Below are positions 1-5,547 of a stretch of 11,132 nucleotides of DNA, piece after piece (positions within the stretch are counted from its first letter, which is position 1; each line of letters starts with the position of its first letter). The notes under the pieces were generated by a model. The model was not told where the DNA came from. It ran no database searches and saw only the letters and a program-made list of their open reading frames with translations. Origin of the DNA: JAHITU01 sp964486155. GTDB taxonomy: Bacteria; Patescibacteriota; Minisyncoccia; Phycocordibacterales; UBA12079. The position numbers and the translations under genes were made by a program. The stretch covers positions 1 to 11,132 of the forward strand of contig CAZAKQ010000019.1 in the NCBI GenBank assembly GCA_964486155.1, in the 5' to 3' direction.

Positions 1-18
1 CGAATCCCACCCTCTCCG
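1..18 (+). tRNA. tRNA-Ser, 3' end only (cut by window edge)
   Basis: The window opens inside a tRNA gene. CGAAT completes a T-loop, CCCAC (6-10) is the 3' strand of the T-stem, CCTCTCC (11-17) is the 3' acceptor strand, and G18 is the discriminator base. A G73 discriminator with a CCTCTCC acceptor is typical of bacterial serine tRNAs. The anticodon lies outside the window, so the identity is inferred from acceptor and discriminator only. CCA is not encoded. A terminator hairpin follows within 10 bases. Confidence 0.72.
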
Positions 19-27
19 CATTTAAAT

Positions 28-58
28 CTAAAAATACCCTATTGAAGGGTATTTTTAG
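28..58 (+). terminator. Intrinsic terminator after tRNA-Ser
   Basis: CTAAAAATACCCT (28-40) and AGGGTATTTTTAG (46-58) are perfect 13-bp arms around the 5-base loop ATTGA. The 3' arm supplies the U-rich tract. The A-rich 5' arm makes it potentially bidirectional. Confidence 0.85.
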
Positions 59-70
59 TTTATATTATGT

Positions 71-76
71 TATAAT
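71..76 (+). promoter_or_regulatory. Probable -10 box for hisS
   Basis: TATAAT lies 26 bases before the hisS ATG. No convincing -35 box is visible at 17 bases upstream, where the sequence is GGTATT inside the preceding terminator. A start near base 83 would give a leader of about 20 bases with no Shine-Dalgarno sequence. Confidence 0.4.
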
Positions 77-102
77 TCAAGATATAAATAACCAATAAAA
101 TT

Positions 103-1461
103 ATGTTATTTTTTAAGAAAAAAGAAAAAAAGAATAAAGAAATTTCTAAAAACGGAAAAGTTAGAACAAAAACTTTGTCTGGTTTTATGGAATTATTACC
201 AGCAGAGCAAATTGTATTCAACAAAATGTTTGATACTATTCGTCAGGCCTATGAATCTTTTGGTTTTATTCCACTAGACACTCCTGTATTAGAAAGAGCA
301 GAAGTCCTCTTAGCTAAAGCTGGAGGAGAAACAGAAAAACAAATTTACCAATTTAAAAAAGGTGATACTGATTTAGCCATGAGATTTGATTTAACTGTAC
401 CTTTGGCAAGATATGTGGCTGAAAACAAGAGAGATTTAGCTTTCCCATTTAAACGTTATGCGATGGGAAAAGTTTATCGTGGAGAAAGAGCTCAAGCTGG
501 ACGATTTAGAGAATTCTATCAATGTGATATTGATGTGATTGGAGATGAAAAACTAGATCTTCGTTTTGATGCTGAAATTCCAAGTATTATTTATACTATT
601 TTTAAGAAATTAGATTTTGGTAAATTTACTATTCGTGTTAATAATCGTAAAATCCTGAATGGATTATTTGTTGATCTTAAAGTAACTGGAAATACAACTA
701 AAATTATACAAAGTATAGACAGATTAGAAAAAATCGGAGTTGAAAATGTTAAGAAAGAATTAATAGATATAGGAATGACTGGAGAAAATAGTGAGCAAAT
801 TTTAAATTTGATTAAATTAAAAGGTTCAAACGAAGAAATTATTTCTAAATTGAAAAATTTTGGAATAGAAAATGAACAATTTAAAGAAGGAGTTGAAGAA
901 TTAGAAAAAGTAGCGATGCTTATCAAACAATTCGGAGTACCAGAAGAATATTTTAAAATTGATTTGACTATTGCGCGTGGTTTGGATTATTACACAAGTA
1001 CAGTTTATGAAACTCAATTAGATGAATATCCAGAAATTGGATCAGTGTGTTCTGGGGGAAGATATGATGATTTAGCTAGTCAATATACTGATAGAAAACT
1101 TCCAGGAGTGGGAATTTCTATAGGGTTGACTAGATTATTTGACCAACTTTATAAAAAAGAAGTTTTGAAAATGGGTTCAGCTACTCCTACAAAAGTTTTG
1201 ATTTTACCTATGACTGAAAATTTTGAATCAAGTTTTGGATTAGCTAATAAATTGCGAGAAAAAAATATTTCTACAGAAATTTCTTTTGATATTGAAGCTA
1301 AAATGAAGAAACGATTAGGTTATGCTAATAAATTAGGTATTCCATTTGTAATTTTCATAGGAGAAGATGAAATTCAAAAAAATGTTTATACTTTAAAAAA
1401 TATGCTAACTGGAGATCAGGAAGAATTCTCTGAAACAGAACTTCTAGAAAAATTATGTTAA
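103..1461 (+). CDS. hisS: Histidyl-tRNA synthetase
   Basis: Cytoplasmic class II aminoacyl-tRNA synthetase that charges tRNA-His with histidine using ATP. Visible parts in order: a Lys-rich N-terminal extension of about 20 residues; the G-F-M-E-L-L-P equivalent of the family's G-x-R-D-x-x-P (27-33); motif 1 around residues 55-70; motif 2 (about 117-146) with R126 and REFYQCDID; the histidine-specific segment ARGLDYYTSTVYE near 298; SGGRYDDL near 328; motif 3 GVGISIGLTRL near 346; and a C-terminal anticodon-binding domain. At 452 residues it is slightly longer than the usual 420-430. Motif 2 and the preceding FDLTVPLARYVAENKR resemble the eukaryotic/alphaproteobacterial HisRS style more than the E. 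coli style. A tRNA-His gene lies 6 kb downstream. Two tandem terminators follow, so it is probably monocistronic. Confidence 0.97.
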   Translation: MLFFKKKEKKNKEISKNGKVRTKTLSGFMELLPAEQIVFNKMFDTIRQAYESFGFIPLDTPVLERAEVLLAKAGGETEKQIYQFKKGDTDLAMRFDLTVPLARYVAENKRDLAFPFKRYAMGKVYRGERAQAGRFREFYQCDIDVIGDEKLDLRFDAEIPSIIYTIFKKLDFGKFTIRVNNRKILNGLFVDLKVTGNTTKIIQSIDRLEKIGVENVKKELIDIGMTGENSEQILNLIKLKGSNEEIISKLKNFGIENEQFKEGVEELEKVAMLIKQFGVPEEYFKIDLTIARGLDYYTSTVYETQLDEYPEIGSVCSGGRYDDLASQYTDRKLPGVGISIGLTRLFDQLYKKEVLKMGSATPTKVLILPMTENFESSFGLANKLREKNISTEISFDIEAKMKKRLGYANKLGIPFVIFIGEDEIQKNVYTLKNMLTGDQEEFSETELLEKLC

Positions 1462-1501
1462 AAAACTACCAATAAGGTATCGATACTCTATTGATGGTTT
1501 T
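1462..1501 (+). terminator. Terminator hairpin 1 after hisS
   Basis: It starts on the base after the hisS stop. AAAACTACCAATA (1462-1474) pairs with TATTGATGGTTTT (1489-1501) with one G-U pair and one mismatch, and the GTATCGATAC palindrome sits at the tip. The 3' arm ends in TTTT. Confidence 0.7.
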
Positions 1502-1502
1502 A

Positions 1503-1542
1503 AAAACAACCCTATGTCAATTAAGTAGCATAGTGTTGTTTT
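1503..1542 (+). terminator. Terminator hairpin 2 after hisS
   Basis: AAAACAAC (1503-1510) pairs with GTTGTTTT (1535-1542), and CTATG (1512-1516) pairs with CATAG (1529-1533), leaving one C/T mismatch between them. T-rich sequence follows. With the previous hairpin it forms a tandem terminator. Confidence 0.7.
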
Positions 1543-1629
1543 AATTTTTATTTAATATTAATCCTTCAACTACTTATTCAACTATCACATAGCCGAAATT
1601 TAAAATAATAGAGCTTTATAAAACTTATT

Positions 1630-1648
1630 TATAATGATATATTATAAT
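1630..1648 (+). promoter_or_regulatory. Possible -10 boxes for the 1672 gene
   Basis: TATAAT occurs at 1630-1635 and again at 1643-1648, 23 bases before the next ATG. No clear -35 is visible and the region is almost pure A/T, so chance matches are likely. I see nothing else in the gene-free stretch 1543-1671. Confidence 0.3.
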
Positions 1649-1671
1649 AATTATTATTAAAAAAATAAAAT

Positions 1672-2055
1672 ATGTTTTTTTGGAAAATTATATATATAGT
1701 TTATCCTCCGATATTAAGAGTTTTAGAAAAAATTAAAATTCATAATCAAAGACAACCCTATTTAATTGGTTGTTTATGTGATGATAAAAATTACTCTAAT
1801 TTAAAAGATTATTTAAAAGAACAAGGGTTTGAAGATGCTATTTTGGCATGGAGAGATCCTTGTGAAATTTTAGGAATGAGAAAAACTAAAGGAAAATTTC
1901 AATATCATATTCGTTTATTTGAAGATCGGGAAATGAGATGCCATTATGAATATTCTTCAGAAGGAAATCCTTGGAAACATATAAGAGAAACTGTTTTTCT
2001 TCCTGAAAAAGAATTCTTTAATGATTTATTGAATGATTTTATTAAAAAAAGTTAA
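1672..2055 (+). CDS. Uncharacterised 127-residue protein
   Basis: I do not recognise this family. Residues 2-20 are hydrophobic with Trp, Tyr and two Pro, and could be a short membrane anchor or amphipathic helix. The rest looks like one small alpha/beta domain rich in charged and aromatic residues. Notable segments are GCLCDDKNYSNL (33-44), AWRDPCEILGMRK and HIRLFEDREMRCHYEYSSEG, then WKHI and FLPEKEFF. There are four cysteines, two of them in a C-L-C pair. Codon use is like the neighbours, so it is probably a real gene. It ends 23 bases before the thioredoxin-CcdA gene on the same strand with no terminator between, so co-transcription is likely. A link to that redox protein is only suggested by position. 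No Shine-Dalgarno sequence precedes the ATG. Confidence 0.75.
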   Translation: MFFWKIIYIVYPPILRVLEKIKIHNQRQPYLIGCLCDDKNYSNLKDYLKEQGFEDAILAWRDPCEILGMRKTKGKFQYHIRLFEDREMRCHYEYSSEGNPWKHIRETVFLPEKEFFNDLLNDFIKKS

Positions 2056-2078
2056 TTAACGTTATTAAAATAATAATA

Positions 2079-3245
2079 ATGAAAAAAATATTTTTAAGTT
2101 TATTTATAATACAATTTTTTGTTTTTCCGCAAATAATTAAAGCGGAAGATTTAAATATTGAAGAAAGTTCTAAAGAGAAAATAGATATTTATTTCTTTGA
2201 AAGAGAGGATTGTTCTTTTTGCGCAAAAGAAATGGCTTTCTTTAAAGATTTAATTACAAAAAGAGATGATTTTAATTTGATAATTATTGATATCAACCAA
2301 GAAGGGAATAGACAGCAATTTGATTTACTTACAGATAAATATAATTTACCAAAAGTAACTCCGACTACAATTATTGGAGAAAATATTTTTCAAGGCTTTG
2401 ATTCTCCAGAAACTACTGGACAACAAATTATTGATTTAATTGAACAAGCTAAATTAAATCAAAAAATAAATTCCGGAAATCTTGATTTAAAACAGAGTTT
2501 CGATTTTAAAATTCCTTTTGCTGGAGTAGTAAATGTAAAAGATCTTTCTCTTTTTTCTTTGGCTTTTATTCTAGGACTTGTTGATGGTTTTAATCCTTGT
2601 GCTATGTGGGTATTAATAACATTTTTATTAATTTTATGGCAAGTTAAGGATCGTCGTAAAATGCTTCAAGTAGCTAGTTTGTTTATAGTAGCTGAAGCTA
2701 TAATGTATTGGCTGATTTTGAATTTTTGGTTTAAAACTTGGGACTTTATTGGTTTAGATAAAATAATTACTCCTGCTATCGGTTTATTAGCTCTAGGAGC
2801 TGGACTTTATTTTATACATCGTTATTGGAAAAATCGTGGGAAATTAGTATGTGATACTGATATAGAAAAACAATCTAAAACAGAACAAAAAATTCAAAGT
2901 TTGATAAATGGTCCAATGACAATAATAAGTGCTTTAGGAATAATTGGAGTAGCTTTTTCAGTAAATATTATAGAATTTGCTTGTTCGATAGGAATTCCTC
3001 AAGCTTTCACAAAAATTTTAGAATTAAATCAATTGAGTTTACTGGCAGAACAATTTTATATACTTTTATATACAATTGCTTACATGATTGATGATTTTTT
3101 GATTCTAGGATTAGCTCTTTATGGCTTTAGTAAATTCTATACGGTGGGGCAAAAGTATTCTAATTTATCTTCTTTAATTGGTGGAATTTTGATGATTATT
3201 TTAGGTTTGATACTCTTAATTGCCCCTGATATTTTGGTTTTTTAA
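2079..3245 (+). CDS. Thioredoxin/glutaredoxin-like domain fused to a CcdA/DsbD-type membrane domain
   Basis: Predicted envelope thiol-disulfide protein that moves reducing equivalents across the membrane. Residues 1-22 form a signal peptide or first membrane helix (MKKIFLSLFIIQFF..KA). A thioredoxin-fold domain follows (about 34-125) with the redox motif C45-S-F-C48 and a cis-proline segment V-T-P95-T-T. From about 155 there is a polytopic CcdA-like region. It has cysteines in two membrane segments, N-P-C174-A and E-F-A-C302-S, matching the cysteine pair CcdA/DsbD uses to pass electrons. The family normally keeps the soluble and membrane parts as separate proteins or as the DsbD fusion; here the soluble domain is N-terminal and would face outside. 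It is probably an operon with the 1672 gene. The stop is followed after one base by repeat copy 1. Confidence 0.85.
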   Translation: MKKIFLSLFIIQFFVFPQIIKAEDLNIEESSKEKIDIYFFEREDCSFCAKEMAFFKDLITKRDDFNLIIIDINQEGNRQQFDLLTDKYNLPKVTPTTIIGENIFQGFDSPETTGQQIIDLIEQAKLNQKINSGNLDLKQSFDFKIPFAGVVNVKDLSLFSLAFILGLVDGFNPCAMWVLITFLLILWQVKDRRKMLQVASLFIVAEAIMYWLILNFWFKTWDFIGLDKIITPAIGLLALGAGLYFIHRYWKNRGKLVCDTDIEKQSKTEQKIQSLINGPMTIISALGIIGVAFSVNIIEFACSIGIPQAFTKILELNQLSLLAEQFYILLYTIAYMIDDFLILGLALYGFSKFYTVGQKYSNLSSLIGGILMIILGLILLIAPDILVF

Positions 3246-3246
3246 A

Positions 3247-3285
3247 ATGAATCCCGTTAGAGATTTGGCGGGGCTAAAGTTATAA
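3247..3285 (+). CDS. Possible 12-residue leader ORF inside repeat copy 1
   Basis: ATG followed by 11 codons and TAA encodes MNPVRDLAGLKL. It lies wholly in the repeat and is therefore identical in copy 2. No Shine-Dalgarno sequence is visible. It may be a by-product of the terminal inverted repeat. Its position before competing hairpins resembles a leader peptide, but translation is unproven. Confidence 0.25.
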   Translation: MNPVRDLAGLKL

Positions 3286-3324
3286 GTTTAATTTAAGATT
3301 ATTTACTAAAAGTTTAGGGACTTG

Positions 3325-3364
3325 TCCCGTTAGAGATACTTTTAGTAAAGTATCTCTAACGGGA
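3325..3364 (+). promoter_or_regulatory. 18-bp hairpin closing on the start codon of the methyltransferase gene
   Basis: TCCCGTTAGAGATACTTT (3325-3342) and its exact complement (3347-3364) enclose the loop TAGT. The last paired base is the A of the ATG at 3364. A competing 12-bp pairing joins TTTACTAAAAGT (3302-3313) to ACTTTTAGTAAA (3338-3349). That pairing would break the large hairpin and release the start codon. No U-tract follows, so this is not an intrinsic terminator. Confidence 0.75.
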
Positions 3365-3942
3365 TGAATAAATTTTTAGATAATATAGAAATACCAGAAT
3401 TTGTTTCTAGAGGAGGGCAGAAACTTAAATTTGCTTTGGAAAAATTCAATATAAATGTGGAAGGAAAAATTTGTGCTGATTTAGGGTGTAGTATAGGGGG
3501 TTTTACCGATTGTCTTTTGCAAAAAGGAGCTAAAAAAGTTTATTCAGTGGATACTGGGAAAGATATTTTAGAATGGAAAATAAAAGAAGATGAAAGAGTT
3601 GTATTTTTAGGAAAAGAAAATGCTCTGCATGTGGAATTACCTGAGAAAGTAGATTTTATTTCTATTGATGTAGGTTGGACTCCTCAAAAATTAATAATTC
3701 CTAAGGCTTTGTCTTTATTAAAAGATGGTGGAGAAATAATTTCTTTAATTAAACCTCATTATGAAATAGATAAAGAATTATTGAGCAAGGGAAAAGTTCC
3801 AGAAGAACACCTACTTGAAGTGATAGAAAAAATAAAACAAGATTTTGTAGATTTAGGTTTAAATTTTTCAGAAATTATAGAATCTCCAATTTTGGGAACA
3901 AAAGGAAAAAATAAAGAATACTTAGTTCATATTCAAAAATAG
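3364..3942 (+). CDS. TlyA/FtsJ-like SAM-dependent RNA 2'-O-methyltransferase, without S4 domain
   Basis: Predicted cytoplasmic methyltransferase of the TlyA (hemolysin A) family, which methylates ribose 2'-OH groups on rRNA. The protein starts almost at the family hallmark V-S-R-G-G-Q-K-L (14-21). The SAM-binding motif DLGCSIGGFTDCLL lies at 39-52, then SIDVGWT (about 100-106) with D102, the S-L-I-K130-P-H strand, and K-E185-Y near the end. K20/K22, D102, K130 and E185 could form the K-D-K-E tetrad of FtsJ enzymes. Typical TlyA proteins are about 240-270 residues with an N-terminal S4 RNA-binding domain of about 60. This one has 192 and no S4, and no S4 remnant lies upstream because repeat copy 1 occupies that space. 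Its ATG is the end of that repeat. There is no Shine-Dalgarno sequence. ruvX follows 15 bases later. Confidence 0.85.
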   Translation: MNKFLDNIEIPEFVSRGGQKLKFALEKFNINVEGKICADLGCSIGGFTDCLLQKGAKKVYSVDTGKDILEWKIKEDERVVFLGKENALHVELPEKVDFISIDVGWTPQKLIIPKALSLLKDGGEIISLIKPHYEIDKELLSKGKVPEEHLLEVIEKIKQDFVDLGLNFSEIIESPILGTKGKNKEYLVHIQK

Positions 3943-3944
3943 TA

Positions 3945-3950
3945 TATAAT
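3945..3950 (+). promoter_or_regulatory. -10 box for ruvX, close enough for leaderless mRNA
   Basis: A consensus TATAAT is separated by 7 bases from the ruvX ATG. Transcription would start at or next to the A of ATG. The 17-bp-spaced -35 position reads TTAGTT, a weak match. Confidence 0.6.
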
Positions 3951-3957
3951 AATTAAG

Positions 3958-4350
3958 ATGAAATATTTAGGAATTGATTATGGAGAAAAAAATGTGGGTA
4001 TAGCTATCTCTGATGATGGTGGAAATTTAGCTTTTGCAAAAACCGTTTTAGATAATGATAACCAGTTTTTAGAAAATATTTTGGAAATTATTAAAGAAGA
4101 TAAAATTGAAGCTATTGTAATAGGGGAATCTAAAAATTTAAATGGAGAAGAAAATCCCATTCAACAAAAAATTTTAAAATTTAAGCAGGACTTGGAGAAT
4201 AATGTTAAAATATCTATACATTTTGAACCTGAATTTTTGACTAGTATGGAAGCCCGAAGATTACAGGAAGATGTTAAAAAAATTGATGCTTCTGCTGCAG
4301 CTTTAATCCTCAAGTCTTATATAGACAAGAAGAGAGTTAAAAGTTCATAA
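3958..4350 (+). CDS. ruvX: RuvX/YqgF-family nuclease-fold protein
   Basis: Member of the YqgF/RuvX family, an RNase H-fold group linked to Holliday-junction resolution and to 16S rRNA 5'-end processing. At 130 residues it has the normal length. Motifs seen: the first acidic strand L-G-I-D7-Y-G-E-K-N-V-G-I-A (4-16); the I-V-I-G-E-S-K-N-L-N-G-E segment (53-64), matching the family's VVGLPxxxDG; E92 in EPEFLTSMEAR (family DERxTSxEA); and D110 in D-A-S-A-A-A-L-I-L-K-S-Y. E92 in place of the usual Asp is a conservative change. It has its own consensus -10 box and a short terminator, so it can be transcribed alone although the methyltransferase gene is only 15 bases upstream. Confidence 0.93.
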   Translation: MKYLGIDYGEKNVGIAISDDGGNLAFAKTVLDNDNQFLENILEIIKEDKIEAIVIGESKNLNGEENPIQQKILKFKQDLENNVKISIHFEPEFLTSMEARRLQEDVKKIDASAAALILKSYIDKKRVKSS

Positions 4351-4355
4351 AGTTC

Positions 4356-4378
4356 AAATTTGTGAAACAAATTTTTTT
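4356..4378 (+). terminator. Short terminator after ruvX
   Basis: AAATTTG (4356-4362) and CAAATTT (4368-4374) enclose the loop TGAAA, and the T run continues to 4378. The stem is short and AT-rich, so it is probably weak. Confidence 0.6.
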
Positions 4379-4386
4379 CCTAAAAG

Positions 4387-4408
4387 CTATCAGTTAATAT
4401 ACTATCAG
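4387..4408 (+). promoter_or_regulatory. Direct repeats CTATCAG flanking a -10-like box before the VTT gene
   Basis: CTATCAG occurs at 4387-4393 and 4402-4408, 15 bases apart, and TAA follows each after one variable base. A TATACT box (4398-4403) lies between and partly within them, 12 bases before the ATG. They could be a tandem operator, but in such AT-rich sequence this is weak evidence. Confidence 0.3.
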
Positions 4409-4415
4409 CTAAACC

Positions 4416-5003
4416 ATGTTTAAATATTTAAATAAAACAAAACAGTCTTTAAAAGATTGGTCACATAATCATTCTCAAGGAGAAAATGCTAAATTATGGT
4501 TAGCTATTTTTTCTTTCACTGAGGCTTCTTTTTTTCCTATTATTGCTGATGTTTTTCTTTTGGCAATTTTATTAGGAAATGGAGTTAGATGGGTTTATTA
4601 CTCATTTATTACTACTATATTTTCAGTTTTAGGGGCAGCTTTTGGTTATTTAATTGGTTTGTTGTTTTTTGATTTAATTGGAGAATTCATAATACAAACA
4701 TATAATTTACAAAGTCAAATGTTGGTGGTTGGGGAAATGTTTGCTAATAATTCTTTTTGGGCTATATTTATTTCTGCTTTCACTCCTATTCCGTTTAAAG
4801 TTTTTACAATTTCGGCTGGTTTTTTCAAAATAAATTTTTGGATATTTATTTTAGCTTCTATATTAGGAAGAGGAATGAGATTTTTTGCAGTAGGATATTT
4901 AGTAAAATGTTTTGGTAAACAAATGGCTCATTATGCTTTTAAATATTTTAATTATTTAACTCTAATAATTTTTGTTTTGATTCTTTTGATTTTGTTTTTA
5001 TAA
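4416..5003 (+). CDS. VTT-domain (DedA/YqaA-like) integral membrane protein
   Basis: Predicted polytopic inner-membrane protein of the VTT/SNARE-associated superfamily, whose members include DedA flippases and YqaA. About five hydrophobic segments are seen: roughly 28-53, 58-87, 112-135, 138-160 and 175-195. Family-like signatures are T-E-A-S-F-F-P-I-I-A-D-V-F-L-L-A near 35-50, A-F-G-Y-L-I-G near 75-81, the re-entrant-loop-like F-T-P-I-P-F-K-V-F-T-I-S-A-G near 121-134, and L-G-R-G-M-R-F-F near 149-156. The F-x-P-x-P-x-K and G-R-x-x-R-F-F patterns are typical of the YqaA branch. The 195-residue length is normal. The substrate is unknown; DedA relatives transport lipid carriers. A terminator separates it from ruvX, and a long gene-free stretch follows. 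Confidence 0.85.
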   Translation: MFKYLNKTKQSLKDWSHNHSQGENAKLWLAIFSFTEASFFPIIADVFLLAILLGNGVRWVYYSFITTIFSVLGAAFGYLIGLLFFDLIGEFIIQTYNLQSQMLVVGEMFANNSFWAIFISAFTPIPFKVFTISAGFFKINFWIFILASILGRGMRFFAVGYLVKCFGKQMAHYAFKYFNYLTLIIFVLILLILFL

Positions 5004-5216
5004 GATTGATTTTAAAGTGAGTCTTAAATGTAAAAAATCTTTACTATTACGAATTTTCTAAAAAAATTATTTTGCATTCATCCTTAATTTTGGTAGCTAA
5101 GGCTACGAAAAATCTCGTCTTTATACAAACTAACATTTTTATTTAAATTCTCATTACGTAAATATTTTTGTAATTTAAGACAATTAGTGGTATATTTTTG
5201 TAACAAATTGTAAATT
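5004..5216 (+). other. AT-rich gene-free stretch leading to tRNA-Arg
   Basis: No ORF of note. It holds a small hairpin GTAGC-TAAG-GCTAC (5093-5106) with no U-tract. A 12-base direct repeat ATATTTTTGTAA occurs at 5162-5173 and 5192-5203 and overlaps the tRNA promoter. Confidence 0.5.
5168..5196 (+). promoter_or_regulatory. Promoter of tRNA-Arg
   Basis: TTGTAA (5168-5173), a 17-base spacer and TATATT (5191-5196). Transcription would start near 5203, about 14 bases before the mature tRNA. Confidence 0.6.
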
Positions 5217-5288
5217 GCCCCCGTAGTTCAATGGATAGAACAGAAGTTTTCTAATCTTCCGATGTAGGTTCGATTCCTGCCGGGGGCA
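5217..5288 (+). tRNA. tRNA-Arg (anticodon UCU)
   Basis: Full cloverleaf. Acceptor GCCCCCG (5217-5223) pairs with CGGGGGC (5281-5287); D-stem GTTC/GAAC; anticodon stem GAAGT/TCTTC with a T-T mismatch at 31:39; loop TTTCTAA with anticodon TCT (5250-5252); T-arm GTAGG-TTCGATT-CCTGC; discriminator A5288. CCA is not encoded. The last two bases are also the first two of a 50-bp perfect palindrome. Confidence 0.95.
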
Positions 5289-5336
5289 CAAAATAACAAA
5301 ACCTAGCAAAATTTTGCTAGGTTTTGTTATTTTGTG
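5287..5336 (+). terminator. 50-bp perfect palindrome, terminator of tRNA-Arg
   Basis: The left arm 5287-5311 and right arm 5312-5336 are exact complements with no spacer. The core is ACCTAGCAAAATTTTGCTAG. T-runs in the right arm and A-runs in the left arm fit an intrinsic, possibly bidirectional, terminator. It starts on C72 and A73 of the tRNA, so pairing within the primary transcript would compete with the 3' end of the acceptor stem until it is processed. Confidence 0.8.
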
Positions 5337-5506
5337 TCTCTAGAGAAAGCAAATAGTTTTACTTTCGTCAGGAATCGAACGGCGGAATATGTTGTGAACG
5401 ATAGCGAGCAATTATGAGCTGTGTCCCGCGGTTCTTAATACAATTTCGAGCGATGGCGAAGAATTTTATTTAGAAACCTTCAGGACGAGACTGCCGGGGC
5501 ACAATA
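5337..5506. other. Gene-free, GC-richer structured stretch with tRNA-Arg-like fragments
   Basis: This 170-bp stretch lies between the terminators of two convergent tRNA genes and has no convincing ORF. CAGGAATCGAAC (5369-5380) is the exact reverse complement of the tRNA-Arg T-arm sequence GTTCGATTCCTG (5268-5279). CTGCCGGGGCACAA near 5491 resembles that tRNA's 3' end. GTGTCCCG (5421-5428) can pair with CGGGGCAC (5495-5502). Inside that, GGTTCTTAATA matches TATTTAGAAACC imperfectly and TTTCG matches CGAAG, giving one long imperfect hairpin over 5421-5502. It is not a recognisable tRNA. It could be a decayed tRNA-derived repeat or an RNA of unknown type. Confidence 0.5.
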
Positions 5507-5543
5507 AAAAACAAACACTTCAATTATTGAAGTGTTTGTTTTT
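5507..5543 (-). terminator. Terminator of tRNA-Val (minus strand)
   Basis: AAAAACAAACACTTCAAT (5507-5524) and its exact complement (5526-5543) have a single unpaired base between them. On the minus strand it follows the tRNA-Val 3' end by 4 bases and ends in a T-rich tract. Confidence 0.85.
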
Positions 5544-5547
5544 GTTG

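Larger units (their letters stand above)
3247..3368 (+). repeat. 122-bp repeat, copy 1 (MITE/REP-like, ends on a start codon)
   Basis: Identical over 122 bases to 9250-9371. It begins and ends with ATGAA. Inside those, ATCCCGTTAGAGAT (3251-3264) and ATCTCTAACGGGAT (3352-3365) are 14-bp terminal inverted repeats, and TCCCGTTAGAGAT recurs at 3325-3337. Other parts are a 12-codon ATG-led mini-ORF (3247-3285), GGGA-CTTG-TCCC (3317-3328), and a strong hairpin (3325-3364) that closes on the A of the downstream ATG. It carries no protein long enough to be a transposase, so it would need one acting in trans. It lies between the stop of the CcdA fusion gene and the start of the methyltransferase gene. 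Without it the two genes would be one base apart. Confidence 0.93.

Noticed and set aside
591..926. 111-codon open frame on the minus strand inside hisS
   Set aside because: It is antisense to a clear HisRS. Its Ser/Phe/Ile-rich translation has no domain and mirrors the codon pattern of the plus-strand gene.
3325..3364. Intrinsic terminator of the CcdA fusion gene
   Set aside because: The stem is strong, but no U-tract follows; it runs directly into the next gene's start codon.
3978..4160. 60-codon open frame on the minus strand inside ruvX
   Set aside because: Antisense shadow of a well-supported gene, with no recognisable features or start signals.
5421..5502. Extra tRNA between tRNA-Arg and tRNA-Val
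   Set aside because: An 8-bp acceptor-like stem exists, but there is no proper T-arm, D-arm or 7-base anticodon loop on either strand.
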